A stretch of DNA of 64,000 nt from an uncultured Magnetospirillum sp. (GTDB lineage Bacteria; Pseudomonadota; Alphaproteobacteria; Rhodospirillales; Magnetospirillaceae). Location: the NCBI RefSeq assembly GCF_903853455.1, contig NZ_CAINTR010000144.1, positions 21,397 to 85,396 on the forward strand, read 5' to 3'. The notes beneath the pieces were generated by a model. The model was given only the letters and a program-made list of their open reading frames with translations. It made no database searches and was not told the origin of the DNA. The translations under genes were made by a program, and so were the position numbers. Positions 18,050 through 31,045 of the stretch are shown piece after piece; position 1 is the stretch's first letter, and the number at the start of each line of letters is the position of its first letter.

Positions 18050-19297
18050 CTAAAAGTTCCGTTTAAGCCACGACCCCAACCTGCCCCAGCCCGAGCCGCC
18101 CTCATGCCCGCTTGCCCCGGCGCGCTTGCCGCGCGACGGCGCGGGGGCGTGGACCATGGCGTAACGGATGAGGCCGGCGCAGGTGGAGAAAGCGGGTCCG
18201 CCGGTGGCTTCCGGAAGACCCTGCAGTCCGACAGGGCGGCCGAGCCGCACCTGCTTGTCGAGAACCAGGCCGGCGAGGTCGCGCACGCCCTGCATCTGGC
18301 TGGCGCCGCCGGTCAAAACCACGCGGCGGCCGGCCATCTTGTCGAAGCCGCCCTGCTCCAGATAGGAGCGCACCAGCTCGAAGGTCTCCTCGATGCGGGG
18401 CTGGATGATCTGGATCAGCATGGAGCGCGGCACCTGGTTGCTGGCGCCGTCCTCGTCCTCGCCCACCAGCGGCACCTTCAGGATCTCGCGGTCGTCGGAC
18501 GGGCTGGGGATGGCCGAACCGTACAGCGTCTTCATGCGCTCGGCATGGACCAGCGGCGTCGACAGGCCGCGGGCGATGTCGCTGGTGACATGGGCGCCAC
18601 CCACGGCGATGACGTCGGTGTGAACCAGTTGGCCGCCCAGGAACACCGCGATGGAGGTGGTGCCGCCGCCCATGTCGATGCAGGTGACGCCCAGTTCCTT
18701 CTCGTCGTCCACCAGGCAGGCCAGACCGGCGGCATAGGGGCTGACGACGCGGGCTTCGATGTCGAGATGGCAGCGGTTGACCACGGTGGACAGGTTGCGC
18801 ACCGGTCCGATGCCGGCGGAGATGACGTGGATGGCGACACCGAGGCGGTCGCCGAACATGCCGCGCGGGTCCTTGATGCCTTCGTTGCCGTCGATGGTGT
18901 AGTCCACCGGAATGGCGTGGATCAGCTCGCGGTCGGGGCTTTCGTGATGGGCGCGGCCGTGTTCCAGCATGCGGCGGATATCGGCCTCGTTGACCGGATG
19001 GCCGTTCATGGCCACCTCGACCTTGACGTTGGCCGAGCCGGGCTGGCCGCCCGAAATGTTGACGGCGACGGCGCGGATGCGCTCGCCCGCCATTTCCTCG
19101 GCGGCGTCCACCGAGGCGCGGATGGAGGTCTCCAGCTCCTCCATGTCGACCACGGCGCCGTTGCGCATGCCGCGCGCCAGCTGATGGCCGATGCCGACGA
19201 TGCGCGGCGCGCCGTCGTCCTGGACGCGCGCGATGAAGCAGCACACCTTGGTGGTGCCCACATCGACGGCGGCGATCAGTCCGTTGCGCGTGGCCAA
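18050..19297 (-). CDS. ftsA: Cell division protein FtsA
   Basis: 415 residues, actin-like ATPase that tethers FtsZ to the membrane. Phosphate-1 AAVDVGTTKVCCFIA at the N-terminus, phosphate-2 CIDMGGGTTSIAVF, adenosine motif VVLTGGASQMQGV, and the extra 1C domain (about 85-160). The C-terminus (WGRLGSWLKRNF) is the amphipathic membrane-targeting helix. Starts 2 bp after the ftsQ stop. Confidence 0.96.
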   Translation of the reverse strand: MATRNGLIAAVDVGTTKVCCFIARVQDDGAPRIVGIGHQLARGMRNGAVVDMEELETSIRASVDAAEEMAGERIRAVAVNISGGQPGSANVKVEVAMNGHPVNEADIRRMLEHGRAHHESPDRELIHAIPVDYTIDGNEGIKDPRGMFGDRLGVAIHVISAGIGPVRNLSTVVNRCHLDIEARVVSPYAAGLACLVDDEKELGVTCIDMGGGTTSIAVFLGGQLVHTDVIAVGGAHVTSDIARGLSTPLVHAERMKTLYGSAIPSPSDDREILKVPLVGEDEDGASNQVPRSMLIQIIQPRIEETFELVRSYLEQGGFDKMAGRRVVLTGGASQMQGVRDLAGLVLDKQVRLGRPVGLQGLPEATGGPAFSTCAGLIRYAMVHAPAPSRGKRAGASGHEGGSGWGRLGSWLKRNF

Positions 19298-19299
19298 AA

Positions 19300-20256
19300 T
19301 CAGTCCTCCTTCCGGGCTTCAGAGGGAGCGCGACGCTCGGCGGCGGTCTGCTGCGGCTCGCTCTTCAGCACCAGCCGGTCGGGCACCCGCAGGTCGATCA
19401 TGGTGACCAGCTTGCCCGAGAGCCCCCGGTTGCGCTCCAGCTCGGCCAGGCGATGCCAGGCCACCTCGGCCTCCAGCTCGGGCAGCCGGGCCTCCAGGCC
19501 ATGCTCCACGTCGTCCAGCTTCAGGTTCCAGCGGCGGTTGCCCACCCGGGTGGCCGCCTTGACGCGCGTTGCCATTTCCGGCTCGGTCGCCAGCAGGGCG
19601 AACAGCTCGTCGGCGCGGGCGGGAGCGCCGTCGCCCACCACCAGCGGCAGATCCTCGAAGCCCTCGATGGCGCCGGGGATCTGGTGGCCCTCGCGGTCGA
19701 CCAGGACGAACTCGCCGTTGTTCTGCCACAGCGCCACCGGCTGGCGCTCGACGATGGACAAGTGCAGCGCGCCGGGCAGGCGGCGCTCGATGGCGGCGGC
19801 GCGCACGCTGGGCAGCGCCTCCAGCCGGTCCTTGGCGGCGCCGATGTCCAATCCCAGGATCGGCTCGCCGTGGCGGGCCGCCAGGGCGGTGACGATCTGG
19901 TCGGTGGGCGTGCGCTTACGGCCGGCGACAGTGATCTCGGTGATGCGGAAACCGCCCTCGGCCGTCGCCCGCAGCACGGCGACGCCGGTGTCGCGTACCA
20001 GCCGCTGGGGCGCGCCGGAATGCCACAGCACCGCGCCGCCCACCAGCACGGCGGTGGCCAGCACGCCGAGACCGGCCAGCTTTTGCAGCGGCGTGGCGTC
20101 CAGCCGCAGGCGCGGCATCATCTTGCGCTTGGCCTTGGCTTTGGCCTTCGCGGCGGGGGCCTGGGCACGGGGAGCCGGGCCGCGCGGCGGGCGCGACGAC
20201 CCGACCAGCCGGTCGTCGGGAGTGATGACGATATCGGACGAGCTTATGCGTCGCAT
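19300..20256 (-). CDS. ftsQ: Cell division protein FtsQ
   Basis: 318 residues. Cytoplasmic N-terminus, one TM helix (about 64-82, LAGLGVLATAVLVGGAVLW), POTRA domain (about 92-165, FRITEITVAGRKRTPTDQIV) and FtsQ/DivIB beta domain. It connects FtsL/FtsB/FtsI to the divisome. The N-terminal cytoplasmic segment is long and Lys/Ala-rich (KAKAKAKRK). The start overlaps the ddl stop by 13 bp. Confidence 0.93.
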   Translation of the reverse strand: MRRISSSDIVITPDDRLVGSSRPPRGPAPRAQAPAAKAKAKAKRKMMPRLRLDATPLQKLAGLGVLATAVLVGGAVLWHSGAPQRLVRDTGVAVLRATAEGGFRITEITVAGRKRTPTDQIVTALAARHGEPILGLDIGAAKDRLEALPSVRAAAIERRLPGALHLSIVERQPVALWQNNGEFVLVDREGHQIPGAIEGFEDLPLVVGDGAPARADELFALLATEPEMATRVKAATRVGNRRWNLKLDDVEHGLEARLPELEAEVAWHRLAELERNRGLSGKLVTMIDLRVPDRLVLKSEPQQTAAERRAPSEARKED

Positions 20257-21154
20257 CGAGCCTCCTCCACCATCCAGCGCACCAGCTCGGGGAAACCGAT
20301 CCCGGCATGGGCGGCGATTTCGGGAACCAGCGAAGTGGCGGTCATGCCCGGCTGGGTGTTGACCTCCAGCATGATCAGGCGCGGGGTGGCGCCGGTATCG
20401 TCGTAGCGCAGATCGGCGCGGGACACGCCCCGGCAGCCCAGCGCCTTATGGGCCGCCACCGCCAGCCGGCAGGCCTCGGCGTAATCGGCGGCCGGCAGCG
20501 GCGCCGGCATGATGTGGCGTGAACCGCCGGGGGCATACTTGGCCTCGTAATCGTAGAAACCCCGGTCCGAGGTGATCTCCAGGGCGCCCAGGGCGCGGTC
20601 GCCCATCACCGCCACGGTGATCTCGCGGCCGGGGATGAACTCCTCCACCAGAACTTCGTCGGACTCGAACGGCCAATCCGTCAGGGGATCGCGGTTGTCG
20701 CCCTGTTGCAGGATGTAGACCCCGACGCTGGAGCCCTCGTTCAACGGCTTGACCACATGGGGGCGCGGCAGCGGCGAGGCCTCTCCGCGACGAACCACGC
20801 CGCCCTTGGCCACCGGGATGCCGGCGCTTTCGAAAATCTGACGGGCGAAGGCCTTGTCCATGGCCGCCGCCGAGGCCAGCAGGCCGGAATGGGTATAGGG
20901 CACCCCCAGCAGGTTCAGCACGCCCTGGACGCAGCCATCCTCGCCGAAACGGCCGTGCAGGGCGTTGAACACCACCTCGGGGGAGGTCTCGACCAAGGCC
21001 CGCACCAGTTCGCCGGGATCACGGCCCACATCCACCTGGATGACGTCGTAGCCGGCCTGCTCCAAGGCTTGCGCGGCGGCACGGCCCGAGCGCAGGGAGA
21101 CGTCGCGCTCGGCCGAGGCTCCTCCCATCAGGACGGTGACGCGCTTTGCCTGGG

Positions 21155-21158
<4 letters not shown>
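20244..21158 (-). CDS. ddl: D-alanine--D-alanine ligase
   Basis: 304 residues from ATG 21158, which overlaps the murB stop as ATGA. ATP-grasp enzyme making D-Ala-D-Ala for peptidoglycan. Visible: [19 protein letters not shown] start, [27 protein letters not shown] (ATP-binding Lys, Ser), [13 protein letters not shown], and the C-terminal metal/substrate motif [15 protein letters not shown]. Length is typical of DdlB. Confidence 0.96.
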
Positions 21159-23496
<2,338 letters not shown>

Positions 23497-23501
23497 GGCG
23501 G

Positions 23502-24614
23502 TCAGGTCCTTTGCTCGGCGGGAATAAGCCCGATGACCAGATCGGCCAGACGCCCCGCCGCGTCGGCGCGACCGGCCCTGGCGGCGCAGACAGCGGTGCG
23601 CGTCAGGGTTCCGGGCTGGGTGAACAGGGTTTCCAGGCGCGCGGTCAGCGCCTCGGCGGTGAAGGCGTCCTGCTGCATCAGCCAGGCGCCGCCATTGTCC
23701 TCGACCGCATGGGCGTTGGCGGTCTGGTGGTCGTCGATGGCGAAGGGATAGGGCACCAGGATGGCCGGGCGCCCCAGCGCCGTCAGCTCGGCCACGGTGG
23801 AGGCCCCCGCCCGCCCGATCACCAGATGGGCGCTCGCCAGACGCTCGGGCACGTCGGCGAAGAAGCTTTGCAGGGTGCAGGCGATGCCGGTGCCCTCATA
23901 GGCCTTGGTCACGGCGTCGAGATCCTCGGGCCGGCACTGCTGGGCGACATGGGTACGCTGGCGCAGGGCCTGGGGCAGCGCCGCCAGCGCCGCCGGCACC
24001 ACCTCGGACAGCACTCGCGCCCCCTGGCTGCCGCCCAGCACCAGCAGGTTGACGGGGCCGGCCGCGTCCAGCGGCGGATAGGGGGTGTCGCGCAAGGCAG
24101 CGATGGCGGCGCGCACCGGCATGCCGGTGTGGACCAGCTTGGGGGTCAGGCGGGCATCCACATGGCTGACCTCGGCGAAGGAGGTGGCGATGCGCCTGAC
24201 CCGGCTGGCCAGCAGGCGATTGGCGCGGCCCAGCACCGCGTTCTGCTCGTGCAGGACGGTGGGAATGCCGGCCAGCACCGCCGCCACCATGCCCGGCACC
24301 GAGGCGTAGCCGCCGAAGCCCACCATCACGGCGGGACGCATGCGCTGGAGCAGCGCGCGGGCCTGCACCACGCCCAGGCCGATCTCGGCGATGGCGCGGA
24401 TCTTGGCCAGGCCGCCGCGCCCGGCGATGCCGCCGGCGGCGATGCGCAGCGTCTCCAGCGAGCCCAGGGTGCCGCCATAGACCGCGCCGCGACGATCGGT
24501 CACCAGCGCCAGCCGGTAGCCGCGTTCCAGCAGCACCCCGGCCAAGGCCTCGGCGGGGAAGACGTGGCCACCGGTACCACCGGCGGCGAGAGCGATGAGG
24601 GGGGCGGTACTCAT
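23502..24614 (-). CDS. murG: Lipid II synthase MurG (GlcNAc transferase)
   Basis: 370 residues from ATG 24614, overlapping the ftsW stop as ATGA. GT28 glycosyltransferase at the inner membrane that adds GlcNAc to lipid I. G-loop 1 [16 protein letters not shown] at the N-terminus, [63 protein letters not shown]. Upstream sequence in the same frame belongs to ftsW in another frame. Confidence 0.96.
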   Translation of the reverse strand: MSTAPLIALAAGGTGGHVFPAEALAGVLLERGYRLALVTDRRGAVYGGTLGSLETLRIAAGGIAGRGGLAKIRAIAEIGLGVVQARALLQRMRPAVMVGFGGYASVPGMVAAVLAGIPTVLHEQNAVLGRANRLLASRVRRIATSFAEVSHVDARLTPKLVHTGMPVRAAIAALRDTPYPPLDAAGPVNLLVLGGSQGARVLSEVVPAALAALPQALRQRTHVAQQCRPEDLDAVTKAYEGTGIACTLQSFFADVPERLASAHLVIGRAGASTVAELTALGRPAILVPYPFAIDDHQTANAHAVEDNGGAWLMQQDAFTAEALTARLETLFTQPGTLTRTAVCAARAGRADAAGRLADLVIGLIPAEQRT

Positions 24615-25741
24615 ACGTCCTGGCCCTCCCTGCCGTAGCGGGTGCGGGTCAGCGCCAGCACCATGCCCATGCCCAGCGCCAGCGCCAGCATGGACGAGCC
24701 GCCATAGGAGATGAACGGCAGGGTCATGCCCTTGGCCGGCATCAGCCGCAGGGTGGAAGCCATGTTGACGATGGCCTGCAAGCCGAACTGAACCAGCAGG
24801 CCGACGGTGGCCAGGACCACGAACAGATTGTCGTCCTTGAGCACACGGGAGAAGCCGCGCAGCACGATGAAGGCGAACAGCGCCAGCACGAACAGGCACA
24901 GCACCACCCCGAACTCCTCGCCGCCCACCGCCAGGATGAAGTCGGTATGGGCGTCGGGCAGCACCAGCTTGACCCGGCCCTCGCCGGGGCCCTTGCCGAA
25001 CAGGCCGCCATTGCGGAAGGCGTTGAGCGCGGTGGTCACCTGATAGCCGCCGCTGCCCGAGGGATCGAGGAACTTGTCGACGCGGGCGGTCACATGGGGA
25101 AAGACGTAATAGGCGGCCATGGCGCCGACCGGCGCCGCCAGCCCCAATCCGATCACCCAGACCATGGACAGGCCGGCCAGGAAGAACTGGGTCACCCAGA
25201 TGGCGGTGACGACGGCGGTCTGGCCCACATCGGGCTGAATTAGCAACAGGCCGGCGATCACGCCGAACAGGGCGGTGGCGATGACCCGGCCGGGGAAGCC
25301 CTCCTCCACCCGGGCGGCGGAGAACATCCAGGCTCCCACCACCGCGAACATGGGCTTGACGAATTCCGACGGCTGGATCGACATGCCGGCGATGGTCAGC
25401 CAGCGCTTGGCGCCCTTGACCTCGGCCCCAAAGATCGGCACCAGCACCAGCAGCAGCACCGAGCCGATCAGCCCCAGCACCGCCAGCCGCCGCACCTGCT
25501 TGGGCGCCAGCAGCGACACCGCGACCATGATCACCAGCGACGGGGCCAGGAACATGAACTGACGCCGCACGAAGTGGAAGCTCTGGGCGCCGATGCGTTC
25601 GGCCACCGCCGGGCTGGCCGCCATGGTCAGCAAGGCGCCGACGCCGGCCAGCAGGAACAGCGCCGCGATGGTCCAACGGTCCACCGTCCACCACCAGCGG
25701 CCGAGCGTCGAGGTATCGGTGCGGCCGAAGGTCACGCTCAT
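24611..25741 (-). CDS. ftsW: SEDS glycan polymerase FtsW
   Basis: 376 residues, about ten TM helices. SEDS-family septal peptidoglycan polymerase working with FtsI. Signature residues: WLTIAGMSIQPSEFVKP, LIQPDVGQTAVV, DAHTDFILAVGGEEFG and FISYGGSSMLALA. The ATG overlaps the murD stop (ATGA). Confidence 0.95.
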   Translation of the reverse strand: MSVTFGRTDTSTLGRWWWTVDRWTIAALFLLAGVGALLTMAASPAVAERIGAQSFHFVRRQFMFLAPSLVIMVAVSLLAPKQVRRLAVLGLIGSVLLLVLVPIFGAEVKGAKRWLTIAGMSIQPSEFVKPMFAVVGAWMFSAARVEEGFPGRVIATALFGVIAGLLLIQPDVGQTAVVTAIWVTQFFLAGLSMVWVIGLGLAAPVGAMAAYYVFPHVTARVDKFLDPSGSGGYQVTTALNAFRNGGLFGKGPGEGRVKLVLPDAHTDFILAVGGEEFGVVLCLFVLALFAFIVLRGFSRVLKDDNLFVVLATVGLLVQFGLQAIVNMASTLRLMPAKGMTLPFISYGGSSMLALALGMGMVLALTRTRYGREGQDV

Positions 25742-27099
25742 GGGGCGAACCCCTTGACCAGGTCGCGGAAGCTGTCGCCGCGATGCTCGAACGACTTGAA
25801 CTGATCCCACGAGGCGCAGGCCGGCGACAGCAGCACCACCGCGCCGGGGATGGCGTCGGACACCGCCAGATTGCGGGCGGCGGCCACCGCCTTGGCCAGG
25901 GTGACGCAGCGGGTGAAGCGGACCTTGCCCTCCAGCGTCGCGGCGAAGGCGTCGCTGGCATCGCCGATCAGGAAGGCGTGCTCGATCCGGCCGAAATGCT
26001 TCTCCAGCGACACGATGCCGCCTTCCTTGGCTTGGCCGCCGGCGATCCAGTAGACGTGGTCGTAGCAGACCAGGGCCTTTTCCACCGCGTCGGCGTTGGT
26101 GGCCTTGGAATCGTTGATCCAGGCGATGCCGTCGCAGGTGGCGATCAGCTCCTGGCGATGGGCCAGACCGGGATAGGTGGCCAGGGCGGCGACGATGGTC
26201 TTGGCGGCGATGCCCTCGGCGCGGGCGGCGGCAAAGACGGCGCAGGCGTTCTGCCAGTTGTGCTTGCCCGGCAGGCGCGGAAAGGCCTTGAGGTCGCAGA
26301 CCGGCTTGCCATTGTCCAGCAGCACGCCCTCGGGGGCGGAGACGCCGTCGTCCAGCACCTTCTCCACCGAGATCGGCACCACCCGCAAGCCCAGCCGCGA
26401 CAGCTCCGCCGCCATGGCGCGGCAAGGACCGTCGTCCACCCCGATCACCGCCGCGCCGCCGGGGGTGATGAAGTCGAACAGCCGGCGCTTGGCGGCGATA
26501 TAGCCCTCCATGCCGCCATGACGGCCGAGATGGTCGGGGGTGATGTTGAGCAGGATGCCGACGCCGACGGACAGGCTTTGCACCAGCTCCAGCTGATAGG
26601 ACGACAGTTCCAGCACATAGCGGCCGTCGCCCGGCAGCTCGGGCAGATCCAGGGCGGCGGTGCCGAGATTGCCGCCGGCGGCGGTAGCGATGCCGGCGGC
26701 CTCCAGCACATGGGCCAGCAGGGTGGTGGTGGTGGACTTGCCGTTGGTGCCGGTCACCGCCAGGAAGCGATGGTCGGGCTTGGCGCGGGCCAGTAGTTCC
26801 ACGTCGCACACCACCGGCACCCCGGCGGCGCGGGCCTTCACCGCCGCCGGATGGGGCTGGGGATGGGTGTGGGGGATCCCGGGGCTCCACACCACCAGGT
26901 CGGCCTTGGCCAGATTGATCACCAGGGGGTCGCCGATGGGCACGCCGTCCTCGGCGGCGAGGCGGCGCGCCCCTTCGTCGTCGTCCCAGGCCATGACGCC
27001 GACGCCGCTGGCCAGCAGCGCCCGGGCCGTGGCGGCGCCGGACTTGCCCAGCCCCATCACCGCCACGCGCTTACCCGTCAGGAAGGGAGTCGGAATCAT
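25738..27099 (-). CDS. murD: UDP-N-acetylmuramoylalanine--D-glutamate ligase
   Basis: 453 residues. N-terminal UDP-binding AVMGLGKSGAATARAL, P-loop TGTNGKSTTTTLLAH, NITPDHLGRHGGME, WINDSKATNADA and LLSPACASWDQFKSFEHRGDSF, all MurD hallmarks. Adds D-Glu. Lies 7 bp after mraY. Confidence 0.96.
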   Translation of the reverse strand: MIPTPFLTGKRVAVMGLGKSGAATARALLASGVGVMAWDDDEGARRLAAEDGVPIGDPLVINLAKADLVVWSPGIPHTHPQPHPAAVKARAAGVPVVCDVELLARAKPDHRFLAVTGTNGKSTTTTLLAHVLEAAGIATAAGGNLGTAALDLPELPGDGRYVLELSSYQLELVQSLSVGVGILLNITPDHLGRHGGMEGYIAAKRRLFDFITPGGAAVIGVDDGPCRAMAAELSRLGLRVVPISVEKVLDDGVSAPEGVLLDNGKPVCDLKAFPRLPGKHNWQNACAVFAAARAEGIAAKTIVAALATYPGLAHRQELIATCDGIAWINDSKATNADAVEKALVCYDHVYWIAGGQAKEGGIVSLEKHFGRIEHAFLIGDASDAFAATLEGKVRFTRCVTLAKAVAAARNLAVSDAIPGAVVLLSPACASWDQFKSFEHRGDSFRDLVKGFAP

Positions 27100-27106
27100 G
27101 GTTGTC

Positions 27107-28195
27107 CTACCTCAGCTTCAGGGTGGCGAGGCCCGCCAGCCCAAGAATGGTGGCGATGATCCAGAAGCGGATGACCACGGTCGGCTCGGCCCAGCCCTTC
27201 TTTTCGAAGTGGTGGTGCAGCGGCGCCATGCGGAACACCCGCTTCCCGGTCAGCTTGAACGAGGCGACCTGGACGATGACCGAGACGGTCTCCAGCACGA
27301 ACAGGCCGCCGACGATGCCCAGCACCAGCTCGTGCTTGGTCACCACCGAGATGGCCCCCAGGGCGCCGCCCATGGCCAGGCTGCCGGTGTCGCCCATGAA
27401 CACCATGGCGGGGGGAGCGTTGAACCACAGGAAGCCGAGCCCGGCTCCCACCAATGCGCCGCAGAACACCGCCAGCTCGCCGGACCCGGTGACGTAGTGG
27501 ATCTGGAGATAGTTGGAGAAGACGGCGTGGCCGACCAGATAGGCGAGGATGGCGAACACGCCCGACGCGATCATCACCGGCACGATGGCCAGCCCGTCGA
27601 GGCCGTCGGTCAGGTTCACCGCGTTGCCGGCGCCGACGATGATGAACACGGCGAAGGGCAGGTAGAACCACGACAGCTGCAACAGCACGGTCTTGAAGAA
27701 CGGCACCGCCAGGGCGCCGGACAGCGGTTCGCGCTGCACCGCCATCACCCAGCCGGCCGCCACCAGGGCGATGGCGATCTCGCCCACCAGCTTGGCCTTG
27801 CCGGGCATGCCCTTGGGGTTCTTCTTCGACACTTTGAGGTAGTCGTCGAAGAAGCCGATCAACCCGTAGCCCAGGGTCACCAGCAAGACGATCCAGACAT
27901 AGTGATTGCGCAGATCGGCCCATAGCAGGGTCGAGATGGACAGCGCGAACAGAATCAGGATGCCGCCCATGGTGGGCGTGCCCTTCTTGGTCAGCAGATG
28001 GCTTTCGGGGCCGTCGGCACGGATGGGCTGGCCCTGCTTCTGCCATTTGCGCAGCCAGGCGATGACCATGGGCCCCAGCAGGAACGACACGATCAGCGCC
28101 GTCAGCACCGCGCCGCCGGTGCGGAAGGTCAGGTACTTGAACAGGTTGAAGACGCCGACCTGATCCGCCAGGGGGAATAGGAGGTTATAGAGCAT
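27107..28195 (-). CDS. mraY: Phospho-N-acetylmuramoyl-pentapeptide transferase
   Basis: 362 residues, about ten TM helices. Makes lipid I from UDP-MurNAc-pentapeptide and undecaprenyl phosphate. Motifs: [20 protein letters not shown] (Mg-binding DD), [29 protein letters not shown], and the HHHFEKKGW loop. Starts 7 bp after murF. Confidence 0.96.
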   Translation of the reverse strand: MLYNLLFPLADQVGVFNLFKYLTFRTGGAVLTALIVSFLLGPMVIAWLRKWQKQGQPIRADGPESHLLTKKGTPTMGGILILFALSISTLLWADLRNHYVWIVLLVTLGYGLIGFFDDYLKVSKKNPKGMPGKAKLVGEIAIALVAAGWVMAVQREPLSGALAVPFFKTVLLQLSWFYLPFAVFIIVGAGNAVNLTDGLDGLAIVPVMIASGVFAILAYLVGHAVFSNYLQIHYVTGSGELAVFCGALVGAGLGFLWFNAPPAMVFMGDTGSLAMGGALGAISVVTKHELVLGIVGGLFVLETVSVIVQVASFKLTGKRVFRMAPLHHHFEKKGWAEPTVVIRFWIIATILGLAGLATLKLR

Positions 28196-28202
28196 CTGTT
28201 TC

Positions 28203-29594
28203 CTAGGCCCCCTCGGCCAGAGTTTGAACCACGCGGCCCATGCGGCTGCCCGCCGAGCCTTTGACCATCACCACGTCGCCGGCCTTGACTGCTTGCTTGA
28301 CCAGCGGCGCCAGGGCCTCGGAATTGTCGGCATGCCCGCCCCGGCGCTGTTCCGGCAGGGCCTGGCGCAGATGGGCCATCAGCGGACCGGCGGTGAACAC
28401 CAGATCGATGCCCCAGGTCTCGACGGTCTCGGCCAGCCCCTGGTGCAGCGCCGCCGAGGACGGGCCCAGTTCCAGCATGTCGCCCAGCACCGCGATGCGG
28501 CGCGCGCCCTTGGCCGGCTTGGCCGAGGCCAGGGTGGCGATGGCGGCGCGCATGGACACCGGCGAGGCGTTGTAGCTTTCGTCGATCAGCTCGGCGGTGC
28601 CACCCGTTACGGTCACGGTACGGCGCTCGCCACGTCCCTTGGGCGCCGACATGCCGGCCAGGGCATGGGCGGCGGCATCGGCATCGCCGCCCAGCGCCTT
28701 GACGATCAGCAGAACCGCCAGGGAATTCATCGCCCAGTGCAGGCCGGGGATGCCGATGCGGTAGGACAGCGGATGGTCGTCGAGCAGGGCGAAGACGGCG
28801 GTGGAGGCGGGATCGACGCCGCAATCCAGCAGCCGCGCGGTGGCGTCGATGTGGCTGCCGAACGACAGGATGCGCGCCCCCGAGGCGGCGGCGGCCAGCC
28901 GCTGGTAGTGGCGGTTGTCGCGCGGCAGGATGGCGATGCCGTCCGTCTCCAGCCCGGCGAAGATCTCGGCCTTGGCGTCGGCGATGGCCTCGGTGGAGGC
29001 GAAGAACTCCATATGCACCGCCTCGACGGTGGTGATCGCCGCCACATGCGGCCGCACCATGCGGGTCAGCGGGGTCAGCTCGCCGGCATGGTTCATGCCC
29101 AGTTCGAACACCGCGAAGCGCACGCCCTTGGGCATGCGGGCCAGCGACAGCGGCACCCCCCAGTGATTGTTGAAGCTGCCGACGCTGGCATGGGTCGGAC
29201 CTTGGTTCGACAGAACGAGGCGCAGCATTTCCTTGGTGCCGGTCTTGCCGACACTGCCGGTGACGGCGACGATATGGGCGGCCGAGCGGTTGCGCGACGC
29301 CACGCCCAAATCCTGCAGCGCCACCATGGTGTCCTTGACCAGCAGCAGCGGCGCGTCCTCGGGCACCCCGGCCGGCAGGCGGTGGACCAGGGCGCCGACC
29401 GCTCCGGCGGCCAGGGCGCCGGCCACATGGTCGTGGCCATCGTGCGAGGGACCTTCCAGGGCGATGAACAGGTCGCCCGGCTGCACCGTGCGGCTGTCGA
29501 TGGAGACGCCGAACGCCTCCCACATGCCGCCCGAGGGCGTGGCGGCGGTGGCGGCGGCGGCTTCGGCCGAGGTCCAGAGAGGAGTCGCGCTCAT
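28203..29594 (-). CDS. murF: UDP-MurNAc-tripeptide--D-Ala-D-Ala ligase
   Basis: 463 residues from ATG 29594, overlapping the murE stop as ATGA. N-terminal [20 protein letters not shown]-loop [34 protein letters not shown] and VLGDMLELG. Joins the D-Ala-D-Ala made by Ddl to the stem peptide. Confidence 0.96.
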   Translation of the reverse strand: MSATPLWTSAEAAAATAATPSGGMWEAFGVSIDSRTVQPGDLFIALEGPSHDGHDHVAGALAAGAVGALVHRLPAGVPEDAPLLLVKDTMVALQDLGVASRNRSAAHIVAVTGSVGKTGTKEMLRLVLSNQGPTHASVGSFNNHWGVPLSLARMPKGVRFAVFELGMNHAGELTPLTRMVRPHVAAITTVEAVHMEFFASTEAIADAKAEIFAGLETDGIAILPRDNRHYQRLAAAASGARILSFGSHIDATARLLDCGVDPASTAVFALLDDHPLSYRIGIPGLHWAMNSLAVLLIVKALGGDADAAAHALAGMSAPKGRGERRTVTVTGGTAELIDESYNASPVSMRAAIATLASAKPAKGARRIAVLGDMLELGPSSAALHQGLAETVETWGIDLVFTAGPLMAHLRQALPEQRRGGHADNSEALAPLVKQAVKAGDVVMVKGSAGSRMGRVVQTLAEGA

Positions 29595-31045
29595 GACAGC
29601 CTCCCATCGGCGGCGAGCACAGCGGCGCGGGCCTCTTCGGAATCGTCGAAATGATGAACGGTGGCGCCGACGATCTGCCCGGTTTCGTGGCCCTTGCCGG
29701 CGATCACCAGCAGGTCGCCCGCCTGCAAGCCGGTCACGGCGGTGCGGATGGCTTCGCGGCGGTCGCCGATCTCGATGGCGCCGCAGCAGGCTCCCAGCAC
29801 CGCCCGGCGGATCGCCGCCGGGTCCTCGGAGCGGGGGTTGTCGTCGGTGACGATCATGGCGTCGGCCAGACGGCAAGCGATGGCCCCCATCTGCGGCCGC
29901 TTGCCGGGGTCGCGGTCGCCGCCGCAGCCGAACACCGCCACCAGCCGGCGGGCGGCATGGGGCTTCAAGGCGATCAGCACCGTCTCCAGGGCGTCGGGGG
30001 TATGGGCGTAATCCACATAGATGGCGGCGCCGTTGGCGCGCTCGGCCACCTTCTGCAACCGTCCGGGAACACCGTCGAGGCTTTCCAGCGCCGCCAGCGC
30101 CTTGTCGCCATCGGCACCGGTGGCCAGCGCGAGGCCCAGGGCGGCCAGGGCGTTGTAGGCCTGGAACAGCCCGGCCAGCGGCAGCCGGACGGTGACGGCG
30201 CGGCCCCGCACCTCCAGCCGCAAGTCCTGGCCGGAAGCGGTGGGCAGGGAATCGATCAGGCGCAGCTCGGCGCCGGCCTTGCCGTAGCCCAGCACCGTGA
30301 CCCCGCGCTGGGCGCAGGCGGCGGCGAAACGCGGCGCCGCCTCGCTGTCCATGTTGAGGACGGCGGTGCCGCCCTCGGGCAGCAGCTCGGTGAACAGCCG
30401 CAGCTTGGCCCCGCCATAGGCGAACATGTCGCCGTGATAGTCGAGATGGTCGCGGGTCAGGTTGGTGAAGGCCGCCGCCTTGAGGCGGACGCCGTCGAGG
30501 CGATACTGGTCGAGGCCGTGGCTGGAGGCCTCCATGCAGGCATGGGTGATGCCGAACGCCGCCAGCCGGGCCAGGTTGGCGTGCAGGGCCGACGGGTCGG
30601 GGGTGGTCAGGCCGCCGGCATTGTCCCAGCCCTCGGCGACGATCCCTAAGGTGCCGATGGCGGCGGCCTTCTCACCCAGCGCGGCCATGATCTGGCGGTA
30701 GAACATGGCGGTGGAGGTCTTGCCGTTGGTGCCGGTGACCGCCACCATGGTCTCGGGCTGGCTTGCGTGGAAGGCGGCGGCCAGCAAGGCGAGGCGACGG
30801 CGGGGATTGGGATCGGTGACCAGCGCCACGCCGTCGGGCAGGTCGAAGCGGGAGCCCTCGGGGGCGAGGATGGCGGCGGCGCCGGCAGTGATGGCGGCGG
30901 GCACGAAGGCGCGGCCGTCGGCCTTGGTCCCCACCAGGGCGGCGAACAGGAAGCCGGGCGCGACCGCGCGGGAATCGGCGGTCAGACCGGCGATCTCCAC
31001 GTCCTTGGGCAGGGTCGTTCCCATGAGCTCACTCAACCGCCGCAA
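29591..31045 (-). CDS. murE: UDP-MurNAc-dipeptide--2,6-diaminopimelate ligase
   Basis: 484 residues. MurE fold: LTADSRAVAPGFLFAAL, P-loop VTGTNGKTSTAMF, TNLTRDHLDYHGD, YVDYAHTPDALE, and the meso-DAP-selecting DNPRSEDP. A TTG start at 31045 is preferred because it gives MRRLSEL, the family's usual beginning, with AAGGAAG upstream; ATG 31024 is the alternative. With the TTG it overlaps the end of ftsI by 17 bp. Confidence 0.95.
   Translation of the reverse strand: MRRLSELMGTTLPKDVEIAGLTADSRAVAPGFLFAALVGTKADGRAFVPAAITAGAAAILAPEGSRFDLPDGVALVTDPNPRRRLALLAAAFHASQPETMVAVTGTNGKTSTAMFYRQIMAALGEKAAAIGTLGIVAEGWDNAGGLTTPDPSALHANLARLAAFGITHACMEASSHGLDQYRLDGVRLKAAAFTNLTRDHLDYHGDMFAYGGAKLRLFTELLPEGGTAVLNMDSEAAPRFAAACAQRGVTVLGYGKAGAELRLIDSLPTASGQDLRLEVRGRAVTVRLPLAGLFQAYNALAALGLALATGADGDKALAALESLDGVPGRLQKVAERANGAAIYVDYAHTPDALETVLIALKPHAARRLVAVFGCGGDRDPGKRPQMGAIACRLADAMIVTDDNPRSEDPAAIRRAVLGACCGAIEIGDRREAIRTAVTGLQAGDLLVIAGKGHETGQIVGATVHHFDDSEEARAAVLAADGRLS

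Noticed and set aside
16430..20362. 1310-codon plus-strand frame opposite ftsZ-ftsA-ftsQ
   Set aside because: Shadow of three well-identified dcw genes; composition typical of antisense frames in GC-rich DNA.
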